This document shows, one piece after another, positions 15,926-24,880 of a DNA stretch of 38,073 nucleotides. Under the pieces are notes generated by a model. It was not told where the DNA came from. It worked only from the letters and a program-made list of their open reading frames with translations, and ran no database searches. How positions within the stretch are numbered: position 1 is the first letter of the stretch; each line of letters starts with the position of its first letter. The stretch comes from Deltaproteobacteria bacterium (GTDB taxonomy: Bacteria; Desulfobacterota; Dissulfuribacteria; Dissulfuribacterales; QOAL01), in the NCBI GenBank assembly GCA_026991135.1, contig JALXCD010000149.1, forward strand, positions 1 through 38,073, given 5' to 3'. The position numbers and the translations under genes were made by a program.

Positions 15926-17965
15926 ATGGCTAGTGACAATCAGATAAAAAGTATCAGAAACATAGGAATAATAGCTCATATTGATGCGGGCAAAACCACA
16001 CTTACTGAAAGAATCCTTTATTACACAGGAAAGACCCACAAGATAGGAGAGGTTCATGACGGTCAGGCCACAATGGACTGGATGCCTGAAGAACAAGAAC
16101 GCGGTATAACCATAACCTCGGCAGTGACTACATGTTTCTGGAAAGGGAAAGAGATACATATAATTGATACCCCTGGGCATGTAGATTTCACTATAGAGGT
16201 AGAGCGTTCCTTAAGAGTTCTTGATGGAGCCCTTGGAGTTTTTTGTGCAGTTGGGGGTGTTGAACCACAGTCTGAAACTGTATGGCATCAAGCAGACAAA
16301 TACAGGGTCCCAAAAATGGCCTTTGTAAACAAGATGGATAGGCTTGGTGCAGATTTTTGGAGGGTGGTAAAAGAGCTTAGGGATAGACTTGGTGCAAACC
16401 CTCTGGTTATAACTATCCCTTTGGGATCTGAGGACAATTTTCAGGGTGTTTTTGATGTAATCAAGAAAAAGCTAATTCTCTGGGACGAAAAGACCGAAGG
16501 TAGGGAATTTCAGGAACTAGAGATTCCTAAAGAGCATGAAGAATATGTAAGTGAATCTAGAGAAAGACTTTTAGAGGCCCTCTCAGAGATTGATGAAGAT
16601 TTTATGGAAAAATACCTCTCCGATGAGGAGATAACTGAAAGAGAAATTCATCATGTTGTAAGAAGCGCCTGTTTGAGTCTTAAAGGTGTGCCGGTCTTTT
16701 GTGGTTCTGCCCTTAAAAACAAAGGGGTTCAACCTGTTTTAGATGCCATTGGCAGATATCTTCCAAGTCCGCTGGACATTCCGCCCATAAGGGGCATTAA
16801 TCCGGAAACAGGTGAAGAAGAAGAAAGACGAGCAAGCATCAAAGAGCCCCTTTCTGCATTGGCCTTTAAGGTCCAGATGGATCAGGGTAGGAAAATGACT
16901 TATGTGAGAGTCTATAGTGGGATACTTAACGCCGGTCAGGAAGTCTGGAATGCCACAAAGTCAAAAAAGGAAAAGATTGCAAGGCTTTTAAGAATGCACG
17001 CTAATAAGAGAGAAAGGATAAAGGAAGCTGGCGCCGGACAAATTGTTGCTGTTATGGGTCTAAAACTTGCTGGCACTGGAGACACTATTTGTGATCCGGA
17101 ACACCCCATCATTCTTGAATCAATTGATACCTATCAGCCTGTCATATCTGTTGCAGTGGAGCCAAAATCCACTCAGGATCAGGAAAAGGTTGAGGCAAGT
17201 CTTAGAAAACTTGCTGAAGAGGATCCAACCTTCAGGGTCCGTTTCGATGAGGAAACAGGACAGACCATAATCTCTGGCATGGGTGAGCTTCACCTTGAGG
17301 TATTAACCCACCGGCTTTTGAGAGAATTTAATGTACCTGTAAGAGTTGGAAAACCACAGGTGGTTTACAGAGAGACTATCCAGAAGGAAGCAACTGTCAC
17401 TGAAAGGTTTGACCGGGAAATTGGTGGAAGCAAGCAAGTTGCGACCCTGACAATTACTGTAAAACCTAGAGAAAGGGGAGAAGGGAATCTAGTAAGGAGT
17501 GAGCTACCTGAAGATGCTCTTCCTGAAGGATATCTCGAGCAGATAATTGAGACACTCGAACAGGGCCTCGACAGTGGAGTCCTTCAGGGTTTTCCAATGA
17601 TAGATACAGAAGTAATTGTGAAGGAGGCAAAGTTTGAAGAGGGACTTTCGACTGATCTTGCCTTCAGGGCCTGCGCCTCAATGGCCCTTAGAAAGGTATG
17701 TGAAGAGGCAGAGCCGGTACTTCTTGAACCAAAGATGCTGGTAGAGGTAATCACACCTGAAAACTTTATGGGGGATGTCATTGGAGACTTAAATAGCAGA
17801 GGCGGTAAGGTGGAAAGCATTGAGCCACGGGGAGCTGTCCAGGTAATTAAGGCAATCGTTCCCCTTTCAAAGATGTTTGGCTATTCAACTGCCTTGAGGT
17901 CCGCTACCCAAGGCCGCGCCAATTTTACAATGGTATTTTCCCATTATGATCCCATTGAGGATTAA
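15926..17965 (+). CDS. fusA: Translation elongation factor G
   Basis: A 679-aa GTPase that drives ribosomal translocation (and, with ribosome recycling factor, recycling). P-loop AHIDAGKT (17-24), switch I with [13 protein letters not shown] and NKMD motifs are intact, and domains III-V follow to the end. I chose ATG 15926 because AAGGTGA (15911-15917) is a good Shine-Dalgarno 8 nt upstream and contains the alternative GTG start at 15914. The gene is not in a str operon (no rpsL, rpsG or tuf nearby) and has [11 protein letters not shown] where classical EF-G often has TTTERILFYTG, so this may be a second, specialised EF-G paralogue rather than the main one. It precedes efp by 71 bp. Confidence 0.93.
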   Translation: MASDNQIKSIRNIGIIAHIDAGKTTLTERILYYTGKTHKIGEVHDGQATMDWMPEEQERGITITSAVTTCFWKGKEIHIIDTPGHVDFTIEVERSLRVLDGALGVFCAVGGVEPQSETVWHQADKYRVPKMAFVNKMDRLGADFWRVVKELRDRLGANPLVITIPLGSEDNFQGVFDVIKKKLILWDEKTEGREFQELEIPKEHEEYVSESRERLLEALSEIDEDFMEKYLSDEEITEREIHHVVRSACLSLKGVPVFCGSALKNKGVQPVLDAIGRYLPSPLDIPPIRGINPETGEEEERRASIKEPLSALAFKVQMDQGRKMTYVRVYSGILNAGQEVWNATKSKKEKIARLLRMHANKRERIKEAGAGQIVAVMGLKLAGTGDTICDPEHPIILESIDTYQPVISVAVEPKSTQDQEKVEASLRKLAEEDPTFRVRFDEETGQTIISGMGELHLEVLTHRLLREFNVPVRVGKPQVVYRETIQKEATVTERFDREIGGSKQVATLTITVKPRERGEGNLVRSELPEDALPEGYLEQIIETLEQGLDSGVLQGFPMIDTEVIVKEAKFEEGLSTDLAFRACASMALRKVCEEAEPVLLEPKMLVEVITPENFMGDVIGDLNSRGGKVESIEPRGAVQVIKAIVPLSKMFGYSTALRSATQGRANFTMVFSHYDPIED

Positions 17966-18036
17966 AATGCTTGCATAATATGGTGTAATATTTTAGAAAT
18001 TTTCAAATTTAAAAAGTACTTGAAAGGAGTCCTGCT

Positions 18037-18600
18037 GTGTATGAGTCATCAGACCTTAGAAAGGGGCTAAAAATCATTATAGATGGTCAGCCCTACATAA
18101 TAACTGAATTTCAATTTTCAAAGCCAGGTAAAGGGCAAGCACTTTATAGATGCAAGCTTAAAAATATGATAACGGGCTACACCATGGACAGAACCTATCG
18201 CTCTGGAGACAAATTTGAGCCTGCCAACCTGGAAGAAAGAAGGATGCAGTATCTTTATAACGATGCTGAGGGTTATCACTTTATGGATACCCACACCTAT
18301 GATCAGGTAACACTCAGCGAAGATAATGTAGGAAATGCCAAAAATTTCCTTCAAGACAATATGGAAGTAGATGTCCTTTTCTTTAATGAAACCCCTATTA
18401 GTATAAATCTCCCTAATTTTGTCCATCTCAAGGTAGTAAAATCCGACCCCGGTGTTAAAGGGGATACGGCAACTGGCGCCACTAAGCCGGCCACGCTTGA
18501 GACAGGTTATACTTTACAAGTTCCGCTTTTTATTGAAGAGGGGGACATCTTAAAAATTGATACAAGAACTGGTGAATATGTTGAAAGGGTAAAGGTATAA
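18037..18600 (+). CDS. efp: Translation elongation factor P
   Basis: A 187-aa EF-P of normal length with three beta-barrel domains. It binds between the ribosomal P and E sites and relieves stalling at consecutive prolines. The modification loop is KPGKGQA with K32 at the tip, the residue that carries beta-lysine in EpmA-type bacteria. Start is GTG at 18037, preceded by GAAAGGAGT; the fit of the N-terminus (YESSDLRKGLKI) supports it. It lies between fusA and epmA (9-bp gap), and the adjacent EpmA strongly suggests (R)-beta-lysylation of K32. Confidence 0.97.
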   Translation: MYESSDLRKGLKIIIDGQPYIITEFQFSKPGKGQALYRCKLKNMITGYTMDRTYRSGDKFEPANLEERRMQYLYNDAEGYHFMDTHTYDQVTLSEDNVGNAKNFLQDNMEVDVLFFNETPISINLPNFVHLKVVKSDPGVKGDTATGATKPATLETGYTLQVPLFIEEGDILKIDTRTGEYVERVKV

Positions 18601-18609
18601 AAGAGACAG

Positions 18610-19527
18610 GTGGTGCACCTTGGGAAACGAGAAATCATCATTTCCCGCCACCTGCTCTTGAAAGCCATAAGGGAATGGTTTTTCTCTAACGGATTTATTG
18701 AAGTCCAGGTACCGGTCCTTTCGAAAACCCCAATACCTGAAGCAACTATTGATCTTTTTTCCCTAAGTAACAAGGGACAAACATTTTATCTACTTTCCTC
18801 GCCAGAACTCTATTTAAAGCCACTACTTTCCTTAAATCTTAAAAAGATTTTTTCCATAACTCCTGCCTTTAGAAAGGAAGAAAGGGGACCTTATCATCTT
18901 GAACAGTTTTTTATATTGGAATGGTACAGGGCAAAATCAACATATAAGGACCTGTTTTTTGACTGTGAAGAGCTTTTAGATATTTCATCTTCCGCTCTAA
19001 GCCCTGTTCTTGGTGACAAAAGGATATTCAAAGGAAAAGAAATTGATCTTTCAAGGCCCTTTCAATGTTTAGAAGTAAAGGACGCTTTTGAAAAATATGC
19101 AGGATGGGACCCATTTAAAAAAAAGGATGAACTCCATTTTTATGAAGATCTCGCGTTTAAAATCGAACCCAATCTTCCTGAAGACAGGCCTGTTTTTTTG
19201 ATGGATTATCCCGATTGGGCAAGTTCTCTTTCAAAATTAAAGAACGAAAATAGAAATGTATGTGAACGATTTGAACTTTATCTTTGTGGAATTGAACTTG
19301 CCAATGGCTTTTCAGAATTAATGGATCCTATTGAACAACGACAACGGTTTTTAATAGAAAATATAAAAAGGGAAAAACAGGGCCTGAAACCTTTACCTAT
19401 TCCTGAAAATTTTTTATCAAAGCTCAAGGATTGTCCTGAGGCTTCAGGTATAGCCCTCGGTATAGATAGGCTTTTGATGATACTTACCAATTCTAAAAAC
19501 ATAGAAGAAGTCCAGGCAGTTATCTAA
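18610..19527 (+). CDS. epmA: EF-P lysine ligase EpmA (GenX/PoxA)
   Basis: A 305-aa class II lysyl-tRNA synthetase-like protein without the N-terminal anticodon-binding OB domain. Motif 2 is FRKEERGPYHLEQFFILEWY (88-106), and motif 3 is GIALGIDRLLMIL (280-292). Ala at 282, where lysyl-tRNA synthetases have Gly, is the EpmA-type substitution linked in the E. coli enzyme to selecting (R)-beta-lysine. It attaches this group to the EF-P lysine. It begins with two consecutive GTG codons, 9 bp after efp, with only a weak Shine-Dalgarno, so coupling to efp is likely. EpmB, the lysine 2,3-aminomutase partner, is not in the window. Confidence 0.93.
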   Translation: MVHLGKREIIISRHLLLKAIREWFFSNGFIEVQVPVLSKTPIPEATIDLFSLSNKGQTFYLLSSPELYLKPLLSLNLKKIFSITPAFRKEERGPYHLEQFFILEWYRAKSTYKDLFFDCEELLDISSSALSPVLGDKRIFKGKEIDLSRPFQCLEVKDAFEKYAGWDPFKKKDELHFYEDLAFKIEPNLPEDRPVFLMDYPDWASSLSKLKNENRNVCERFELYLCGIELANGFSELMDPIEQRQRFLIENIKREKQGLKPLPIPENFLSKLKDCPEASGIALGIDRLLMILTNSKNIEEVQAVI

Positions 19528-19573
19528 CATTAAAGATCATTTCTGAAAATTCCCTTAAGTCATTGGTTCCTTT

Positions 19574-19589
19574 TGGCAAAATTCTTGCT
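19574..19589 (+). promoter_or_regulatory. Candidate sigma54 (-24/-12) promoter
   Basis: TGGCAA-N5-TTGCT, with GG at 19575-19576 and GC at 19587-19588 exactly 10 nt apart, fits the sigma54 consensus TGGCAC-N5-TTGCA at nearly all key bases. It lies about 140 bp upstream of the lipoprotein gene. No clear sigma70 promoter was seen in the same gap. Confidence 0.5.
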
Positions 19590-19727
19590 GTGTAGTCCTT
19601 AGAGAAGTTTTTTCACCAATTTAACAAAAGCCAAGAAAACATTTGGCAAAAAATTTTTATAAATTTTTACATTCTTTCCGATTAGATGACAAGAAAAGGT
19701 CAAATACTTTTGTAATTGGAGGCAACC

Positions 19728-20999
19728 ATGTCATATCTGCCACGAAGTAAAATGCTATTTGGATTTATTTGTCTTTTTTCTTTTCTTGCTATTGGATGTG
19801 GGCAAAAGGTTAAGGATTCTGTGAAACCAGTTGATACCACAATGATAAGAAATCCAAACCCATGCGTTCGTCTGGTAATGCTCCCCTTTGCTGATTATTC
19901 GTCTGGAAGACATCTGGATGACTCGCTTAGAAGACAGATAAAAATTCAGACTGCCATCTCATACAACTTGGCGTCAAGAGGATATTATTTGCCTGTTGAA
20001 GAAGATGTAGTTCAATATCTTGTTGATCTTGGAGTCATAAATCTTATTGAAACACAGACTGTTAGCTCAAGACATAACAGAAAAAGCTTTTACAGAGAAC
20101 TTGGTTCTGGATGGTCAGCCGATATGAAAAAGGAAATTAATAATATTCTTCTTCAAAATGAACTTATGAACGTCCCAGAAGAAGAGCTAAAGATGAACAT
20201 GATCGGCCTTAATAAAGACGTTATAAAACAGATAGGAGAATATTTTGGTGCAGATTTTGTGTTAAGAGGTCGTATTGTAGAGTATGAGATGAGAGAAGGA
20301 CAAGACCTTAATCCCCTTCAGCAAGGAATTTTACCCTTTTTCTTTGACTGGACCTCGGCCACAATCTTTGGGGTAGCACAATCTGAAAAGTATGACCTTT
20401 GGCAAAACCTGGCAATAGGAGGGGCCATGGGTGCTGGACTTGGATCAATGGCTAATACCCCCTTTAATGCGCCTACAGAATCCTCACATGTCGTAGGTAC
20501 ACACCCACGTTTTGCCCATGTTGTTACAGAGACTTCTGGAGGATATACAAATTCTGCCCTCCTTAATGCAGGTGTATGGGGAGCTGCAGGAATGGCTGCT
20601 GCCTATCTAGCATCAAAGGGTGGACATGTCCCAAAGGCGGTAGTGCAAATAAGTCTTGCACTGCAAGATACTGAAACTGGACAGGTCGTTTGGGCAAATA
20701 GGGTTGAAAAAGAAGTTGAGCCTATAAGCATGTGGGCGGATCCATCGGATAGAAAAAATATGGACAGAGCAATCGAAGAAGCCACTAAGGCCCTTTTGAC
20801 TGACCTTACCAATACCCTTGCCCTTTGTAACAAGTGCCAACCTGCTGGAACATGTGAAGAACCACAAATTCAGCAAGCTGCCACAGTTCAGCCAATCGAC
20901 AATATTCAAAGCTCACCAACCACCAGTGGTCAACAAGGCATTGAACCAGTTCAGCAACTTGAGCTTCCCAAAAAACACCCTGAAAATTGGGGCTCTTAA
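19728..20999 (+). CDS. Outer-membrane lipoprotein, CsgG/LpoB-like pattern
   Basis: A 423-aa lipoprotein. The chosen ATG (19728) has GGAGG at 19718-19722; an in-frame TTG at 19716 overlaps that site and is unlikely. The signal peptide ends in the lipobox LAIGC, giving a lipidated Cys. The part following contains RLVMLPFADYSSGRHLDDSL, ISYNLASRGYYLPVEEDV and FGADFVLRGRIVEYEM, the arrangement of CsgG/LpoB/TolB-N-like lipoproteins that assemble at the outer membrane. Next comes a Gly/Ala-rich hydrophobic patch (QNLAIGGAMGAGLGSM, LLNAGVWGAAGMAAAYLASK), which could be membrane-associating. The conserved end (QDTETGQVVWANRVEKEVEP) is again CsgG/LpoB-like, followed by a Gln/Pro-rich tail. It forms an operon with the retropepsin-like gene (15-bp gap). 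Exact function unknown. Confidence 0.8.
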   Translation: MSYLPRSKMLFGFICLFSFLAIGCGQKVKDSVKPVDTTMIRNPNPCVRLVMLPFADYSSGRHLDDSLRRQIKIQTAISYNLASRGYYLPVEEDVVQYLVDLGVINLIETQTVSSRHNRKSFYRELGSGWSADMKKEINNILLQNELMNVPEEELKMNMIGLNKDVIKQIGEYFGADFVLRGRIVEYEMREGQDLNPLQQGILPFFFDWTSATIFGVAQSEKYDLWQNLAIGGAMGAGLGSMANTPFNAPTESSHVVGTHPRFAHVVTETSGGYTNSALLNAGVWGAAGMAAAYLASKGGHVPKAVVQISLALQDTETGQVVWANRVEKEVEPISMWADPSDRKNMDRAIEEATKALLTDLTNTLALCNKCQPAGTCEEPQIQQAATVQPIDNIQSSPTTSGQQGIEPVQQLELPKKHPENWGS

Positions 21000-21014
21000 G
21001 AGGAGGGCATTATT

Positions 21015-23102
21015 ATGAATAGAAAATTTTTATTAAATATTTTAATAAGCTTTCTGGCAATAGGGGCATTTTTTATTTCTGTTGGTTTCTCGGAAGATAG
21101 CTATCAAAGCCCATATAATAAGACATGTAGCGCTACTAAAACCGGTAGATTAGTAATTTCACCCACAAGCCTTGAATTTTATGTAAACCAGGAGCAGCTT
21201 AAAAATCCAGAACCCGTGACAGTAAGGCTTACTGGTTTTGCATTTCCCAACTGTTCTGATGCCAATTGCACAAAGGAAATGATAAATCAGATTGACCAGT
21301 GTTATTATGTAGATTCAAGCGGAGCCCGCACATCCAATAGCACAAATGCCACTTCTATGAAGTGTATAACTATTCCAGGTACGGATGACCCTTCCGCACA
21401 TCATGTAATTTGGCCTGAAAAACTTGATTTTTGCTGGATTGCAGCACCAACTGAGCAATGGATTAGTATAAATGGACAAACTGCCGGAGTTGCCATTGAC
21501 TCAAGTGACGGAAATGGAAGTTTTACAGTGACGGTAGATGTAAGCAAGCTTGTAGATAGTAATTCAGTATATACTGGTGAAGCGACTGTAAAGGAGGGTT
21601 GGATACAGGTAACAACTACTATTCATGACCCAAGTATTCCTGGTGACAATGGAACGTATATGCGCTCACATATTGACCAAAGTATTAAAGAACATGTTAC
21701 TGCCACACTATCTGATTGGTCTATTTCAGACGACCTTCCAGTTGACCAACAGATGTCAACATGGTGGATACCGGTAAAGGTTTATGTCAATTCACTTCAT
21801 GAGGCACAACAACAAAATATTGCCACAACAGACTGGATGAATCTAACCTTAAATGTACCTGTTTCCAGTGATATAGAAGGTGCCCTATATATTTTGGCAG
21901 AACATCCATCCCTTTCTCCAGGTCAAATTTATGCCTATAGGATTATAAATAGCCAACCACAATTTGACCTTTTCAGCAGTTGGGGAAATCCTGTACCAGG
22001 TGCTGAAAGTCTCTATTTTGCCCAGGATGTGCAAAATACACCAATCGCAATTCCATTTAGCTCCCATAAAGATGATCTATTAACCCTTACTATTCCCTAT
22101 AAAGAGACCAATACTAACATTGGATTTTCAAGTAATGACATTCCCGATGTCAAGGCCTTTATACCCGTGGCATTTGGCGGTGGCATAAGACTTATTGGAA
22201 TGGAAGGTGACTGGATAATCAGGGCAGTAGTGGGAGATCCAAATGACATCACTAACTATAGATCATGGCGAGAACTACTGTACTATGTACTTCATGTAAG
22301 GCCAATTTCAGGACGCTGGATTGTTACTGAAGAATATGATGGAGAGACCTTTACCTATATTGACAATGGCACTATTTATCCACTAATTTTAAATGAAGAA
22401 AGAGGAAAGTTGTCAGGGGCATGGATTACCCCTAATGGACAAACTGTTCTGGCGGTAAATTATTCCAATCCTACAGATGGTGTTTGTAAGCACTTTTCAA
22501 TTCAAGGCCAGCGGGTTCTTATTGAAAATTGTATTCGACCAGGTAAGTACGACATCTATTTTACTGAAAACACCATTTGGGGGCCCTTTGAGTATCTCTA
22601 TCGTATAGATTCTTTTGATGTTGACACTGGTGGAAAAATTGAGGGACAATGGCAATATAAGGGTGTTGGCGACTTAGACTGGTCAGTTCCTCAAAAATTT
22701 AGCGCTGTTACAGAAGATGTTGTCATACCTCTAGATCCAAGTTGTAATTGTTACAGGGTGGCAGGAAAGGTCAATGGTATTGCTACACCTTTCATTGTTG
22801 ACACAGGAGCAGCAATGGTACTCCTAAATCTTAATGATGCAGATATGTATAAAATTCCTAGAGATGCTAATGGAACAATTTCCTCTGAATATTGTATTGA
22901 AGGAAAAGCTGTGGGAGTTGGCGGAGAAATTACTGGCTATTATTGCCCAGTGGATATAGAAATTGAGGGGAAACTTAGGATGAAAAATGTAACTGCTTTC
23001 CTGTCTGAAAACCAGGATACTGCACTTCTTGGCATGACATTTCTAAAATACTTCCATGTATCTACAAGTGCTACTGATGGCACAATGGTAATTTCCAAAT
23101 AG
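21015..23102 (+). CDS. Secreted protein with BACON-like domains and C-terminal retropepsin-like aspartic protease
   Basis: A 695-aa protein with a signal peptide (about 1-26) and a good AGGAGG ribosome site. Residues 44-200 look like a BACON-type beta-sandwich (LVISPTSLEFYVNQ; then WISINGQTAGVAIDSS and FTVTVDVSKLV, VYTGEATVKEGWIQVTTTI), interrupted by a Cys-rich insert (C80, C85, C96, C117, C140). A second similar unit may cover 228-310. Residues 430-560 form another beta-rich region. The C-terminus (575-695) is a retropepsin-type domain: catalytic FIVDTGAAMVLL with D596, flap-like GVGGE near 634-638, and ALLGMTFLKYF (670-680). Such single-lobe proteases work as dimers. The gene is followed by a strong terminator. 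Substrate and location (periplasm or surface) are unknown. Confidence 0.8.
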   Translation: MNRKFLLNILISFLAIGAFFISVGFSEDSYQSPYNKTCSATKTGRLVISPTSLEFYVNQEQLKNPEPVTVRLTGFAFPNCSDANCTKEMINQIDQCYYVDSSGARTSNSTNATSMKCITIPGTDDPSAHHVIWPEKLDFCWIAAPTEQWISINGQTAGVAIDSSDGNGSFTVTVDVSKLVDSNSVYTGEATVKEGWIQVTTTIHDPSIPGDNGTYMRSHIDQSIKEHVTATLSDWSISDDLPVDQQMSTWWIPVKVYVNSLHEAQQQNIATTDWMNLTLNVPVSSDIEGALYILAEHPSLSPGQIYAYRIINSQPQFDLFSSWGNPVPGAESLYFAQDVQNTPIAIPFSSHKDDLLTLTIPYKETNTNIGFSSNDIPDVKAFIPVAFGGGIRLIGMEGDWIIRAVVGDPNDITNYRSWRELLYYVLHVRPISGRWIVTEEYDGETFTYIDNGTIYPLILNEERGKLSGAWITPNGQTVLAVNYSNPTDGVCKHFSIQGQRVLIENCIRPGKYDIYFTENTIWGPFEYLYRIDSFDVDTGGKIEGQWQYKGVGDLDWSVPQKFSAVTEDVVIPLDPSCNCYRVAGKVNGIATPFIVDTGAAMVLLNLNDADMYKIPRDANGTISSEYCIEGKAVGVGGEITGYYCPVDIEIEGKLRMKNVTAFLSENQDTALLGMTFLKYFHVSTSATDGTMVISK

Positions 23103-23122
23103 ACCGTAAAATATCCACCTCT

Positions 23123-23166
23123 AAAAGGCCCTTTGCCGTTTTTTCGCAAAGGGCCTTTTTGTTTTT
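23123..23166 (+). terminator. Rho-independent terminator
   Basis: A perfect 14-bp stem (23123-23136 with 23146-23159; AAAAGGCCCTTTGC) with a 9-nt loop is followed by a T-rich run, 20 bp after the retropepsin-like gene. It separates that operon from the trmJ-led operon. Confidence 0.92.
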
Positions 23167-23235
23167 AGAAATCTCAAATATATTTTCTAAAAAAGTTTTT
23201 AACTTAAATATTGTTCTAAGATATTGCTTTAAAAA

Positions 23236-23979
23236 ATGACCACATTTAAGAATAAGGTCTATTTTCGAAATATCACTATCATTCTAAATGAACCTAGATA
23301 CCCTGAAAATATAGGTGCAAGTGCTCGCTCCTTAAAAAATATGGGGCTTTTCAATCTTAGAATTGTGAATCCCAGGATATGGGATGAAGAAAAAATCCTC
23401 AAAATGGCTACACATGAAGCCTTGGACGTTATTGAGGCATCAACCAGGTTCACCAATCTTATGGATGCTGTTTCAGACCTTCATTTCCTTGTAGGAACTA
23501 CGGCAAGGACAGGAAGAAAAAGGCGCCCAACCCATACCCCTAGGACTTTGGCAAAAAAAATTATCACATTTCAAAAGGACTTGAAAATTGGGATACTTTT
23601 TGGATCAGAAAAGTGGGGCCTAGATAACAACGCCATAAATTTGTGCAATGAAATAGTCACCATACCCACTTCAAACTTTTCTTCCATCAACCTTGCCCAA
23701 AGTGTTATGATCATTTGTTACGAACTATTTATGGCTAGAATCAGTGAAAAAGATCTTATTTTTCATCCAAAACTTGCTACAATAAGAGAGCGGGAAGGGA
23801 TGTTTCAACACATTTTGGAGGTTTCCAAGGCCATTGGACTTTTTGAAAAGCAAACTCCTGAATATTGGATGACAAATGCAAGGATCTTTTTTAACAGAAA
23901 GGAACTTAGCAGCAGGGATGTAAAGATGGTCAGGGGATTTTTAAGACAAATACTCTGGGCCCTTAAGAATGCCCGGTAA
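23236..23979 (+). CDS. TrmJ/SpoU-family RNA 2'-O-methyltransferase
   Basis: A 247-aa SPOUT methyltransferase. The three family motifs are present: NIGASARSLKNMG (25-37), LFGSEKWGLDN (121-131) and IPTSNFSSINLAQSV (143-157). The combination and the C-terminal helical extension fit TrmJ, which uses SAM to methylate the ribose of residue 32 in tRNAs; a closely related SpoU enzyme with another target remains possible. ATG 23236 has no convincing Shine-Dalgarno, and the nearest upstream in-frame TTG is followed by a stop, so the start is otherwise constrained. It overlaps the next gene by 11 bp and appears to lead the binding protein-kinase-regulator-receptor operon. Confidence 0.88.
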   Translation: MTTFKNKVYFRNITIILNEPRYPENIGASARSLKNMGLFNLRIVNPRIWDEEKILKMATHEALDVIEASTRFTNLMDAVSDLHFLVGTTARTGRKRRPTHTPRTLAKKIITFQKDLKIGILFGSEKWGLDNNAINLCNEIVTIPTSNFSSINLAQSVMIICYELFMARISEKDLIFHPKLATIREREGMFQHILEVSKAIGLFEKQTPEYWMTNARIFFNRKELSSRDVKMVRGFLRQILWALKNAR

Positions 23980-24880
23980 AAAATTTGGGTTTCTTGCAAT
24001 AATAATCTGGTCTTTTTTATTTGTTATTCCCATAAGCTCAGGGATTGCTTTAAATTCATTTAAAGTTGCAATAATACTTTCTTCAAATATCCGTCCCTTT
24101 CTGGAAGCATCCAGTTCAATCCAAAAGACACTCAAGGGTGATTACTTATTATTAAATTATTCCGAGAATAAAGAGCTTGTAAAGCATTATCTATTATCTG
24201 AAAGATTTGATGCTACCATAGCAATTGGTCCCCAGGCCACTAAGCTAGTTTATGAACACGGAAAAAATATTCCATATAAAATTGCCATTATGACTCTGGA
24301 CATAAAGAAGCTCATCCCTGATGAAAATCCATGTGGAATCGATTTGCGAGTGCCAATAAGGTTTCAATTAGAGATAATTAAAGAATACCTTGGCCCTAAT
24401 AGGACAATTGGAATATTTTATAACAGAAAAGAAAATCAATGGCTTATCCAAGAGGCGCAAAAATCTGCAAAAGGGCTTGGTCTTACTATCATACCCCTTG
24501 AAGTAGAATCCCCTTCAGAAATTCTTGGAAAACTAAAACCAGTGTTTTCAAAACTCGATCTATTGCTGTTCATTCCCGACTCAGTGGTTATTTCTGAAAA
24601 AATTATCACCCATCTGACAAAAAAAGCACTCCTAAAGGGTGTTGGTGTAGTTGGCTATAACCGCTTTTTTTATGACACCGGTGCCCTTTTGTCTTTCATC
24701 ATTGATTATCAAAAGGTGGGTGAAAAGGCTATTCAATTATTAAACCAAGTTATTTCTGGGAAACCCTGTAATGTCTTGATGCCCCCTGTGGAAATAAAAT
24801 GGAATAAACAGGCTTTAAAGATATTACGAGGCTCAAATCCTGAAAAATGGAATTCAAAAATTGGAGAAAAGAATGAATAA
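23969..24880 (+). CDS. Periplasmic substrate-binding protein (ABC_sub_bind-like)
   Basis: A 303-aa exported protein with an N-terminal hydrophobic segment (about 6-24, LAIIIWSFLFVIPISSG) acting as signal peptide. The remainder resembles the ABC_sub_bind family (TrpX/YtrH-type): VAIILSSNIRPFLEAS at the start, SERFDATIAIGPQATKLV, LGPNRTIGIFYNRKENQWL, and the terminal GAGxxxxDYQKVGEKAIQLL-like segment. No ABC permease or ATPase gene is nearby. Instead the gene is followed by a histidine kinase, overlapping it by 8 bp, so it may serve as ligand sensor for the kinase rather than transport. The ligand is unknown; relatives bind amino acids and other small molecules. Confidence 0.85.
   Translation: MPGKKFGFLAIIIWSFLFVIPISSGIALNSFKVAIILSSNIRPFLEASSSIQKTLKGDYLLLNYSENKELVKHYLLSERFDATIAIGPQATKLVYEHGKNIPYKIAIMTLDIKKLIPDENPCGIDLRVPIRFQLEIIKEYLGPNRTIGIFYNRKENQWLIQEAQKSAKGLGLTIIPLEVESPSEILGKLKPVFSKLDLLLFIPDSVVISEKIITHLTKKALLKGVGVVGYNRFFYDTGALLSFIIDYQKVGEKAIQLLNQVISGKPCNVLMPPVEIKWNKQALKILRGSNPEKWNSKIGEKNE

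Noticed and set aside
19528-19727. Small RNA or terminator after epmA
   Set aside because: No stem followed by a T run was found; the only supported element is the sigma54-like site.
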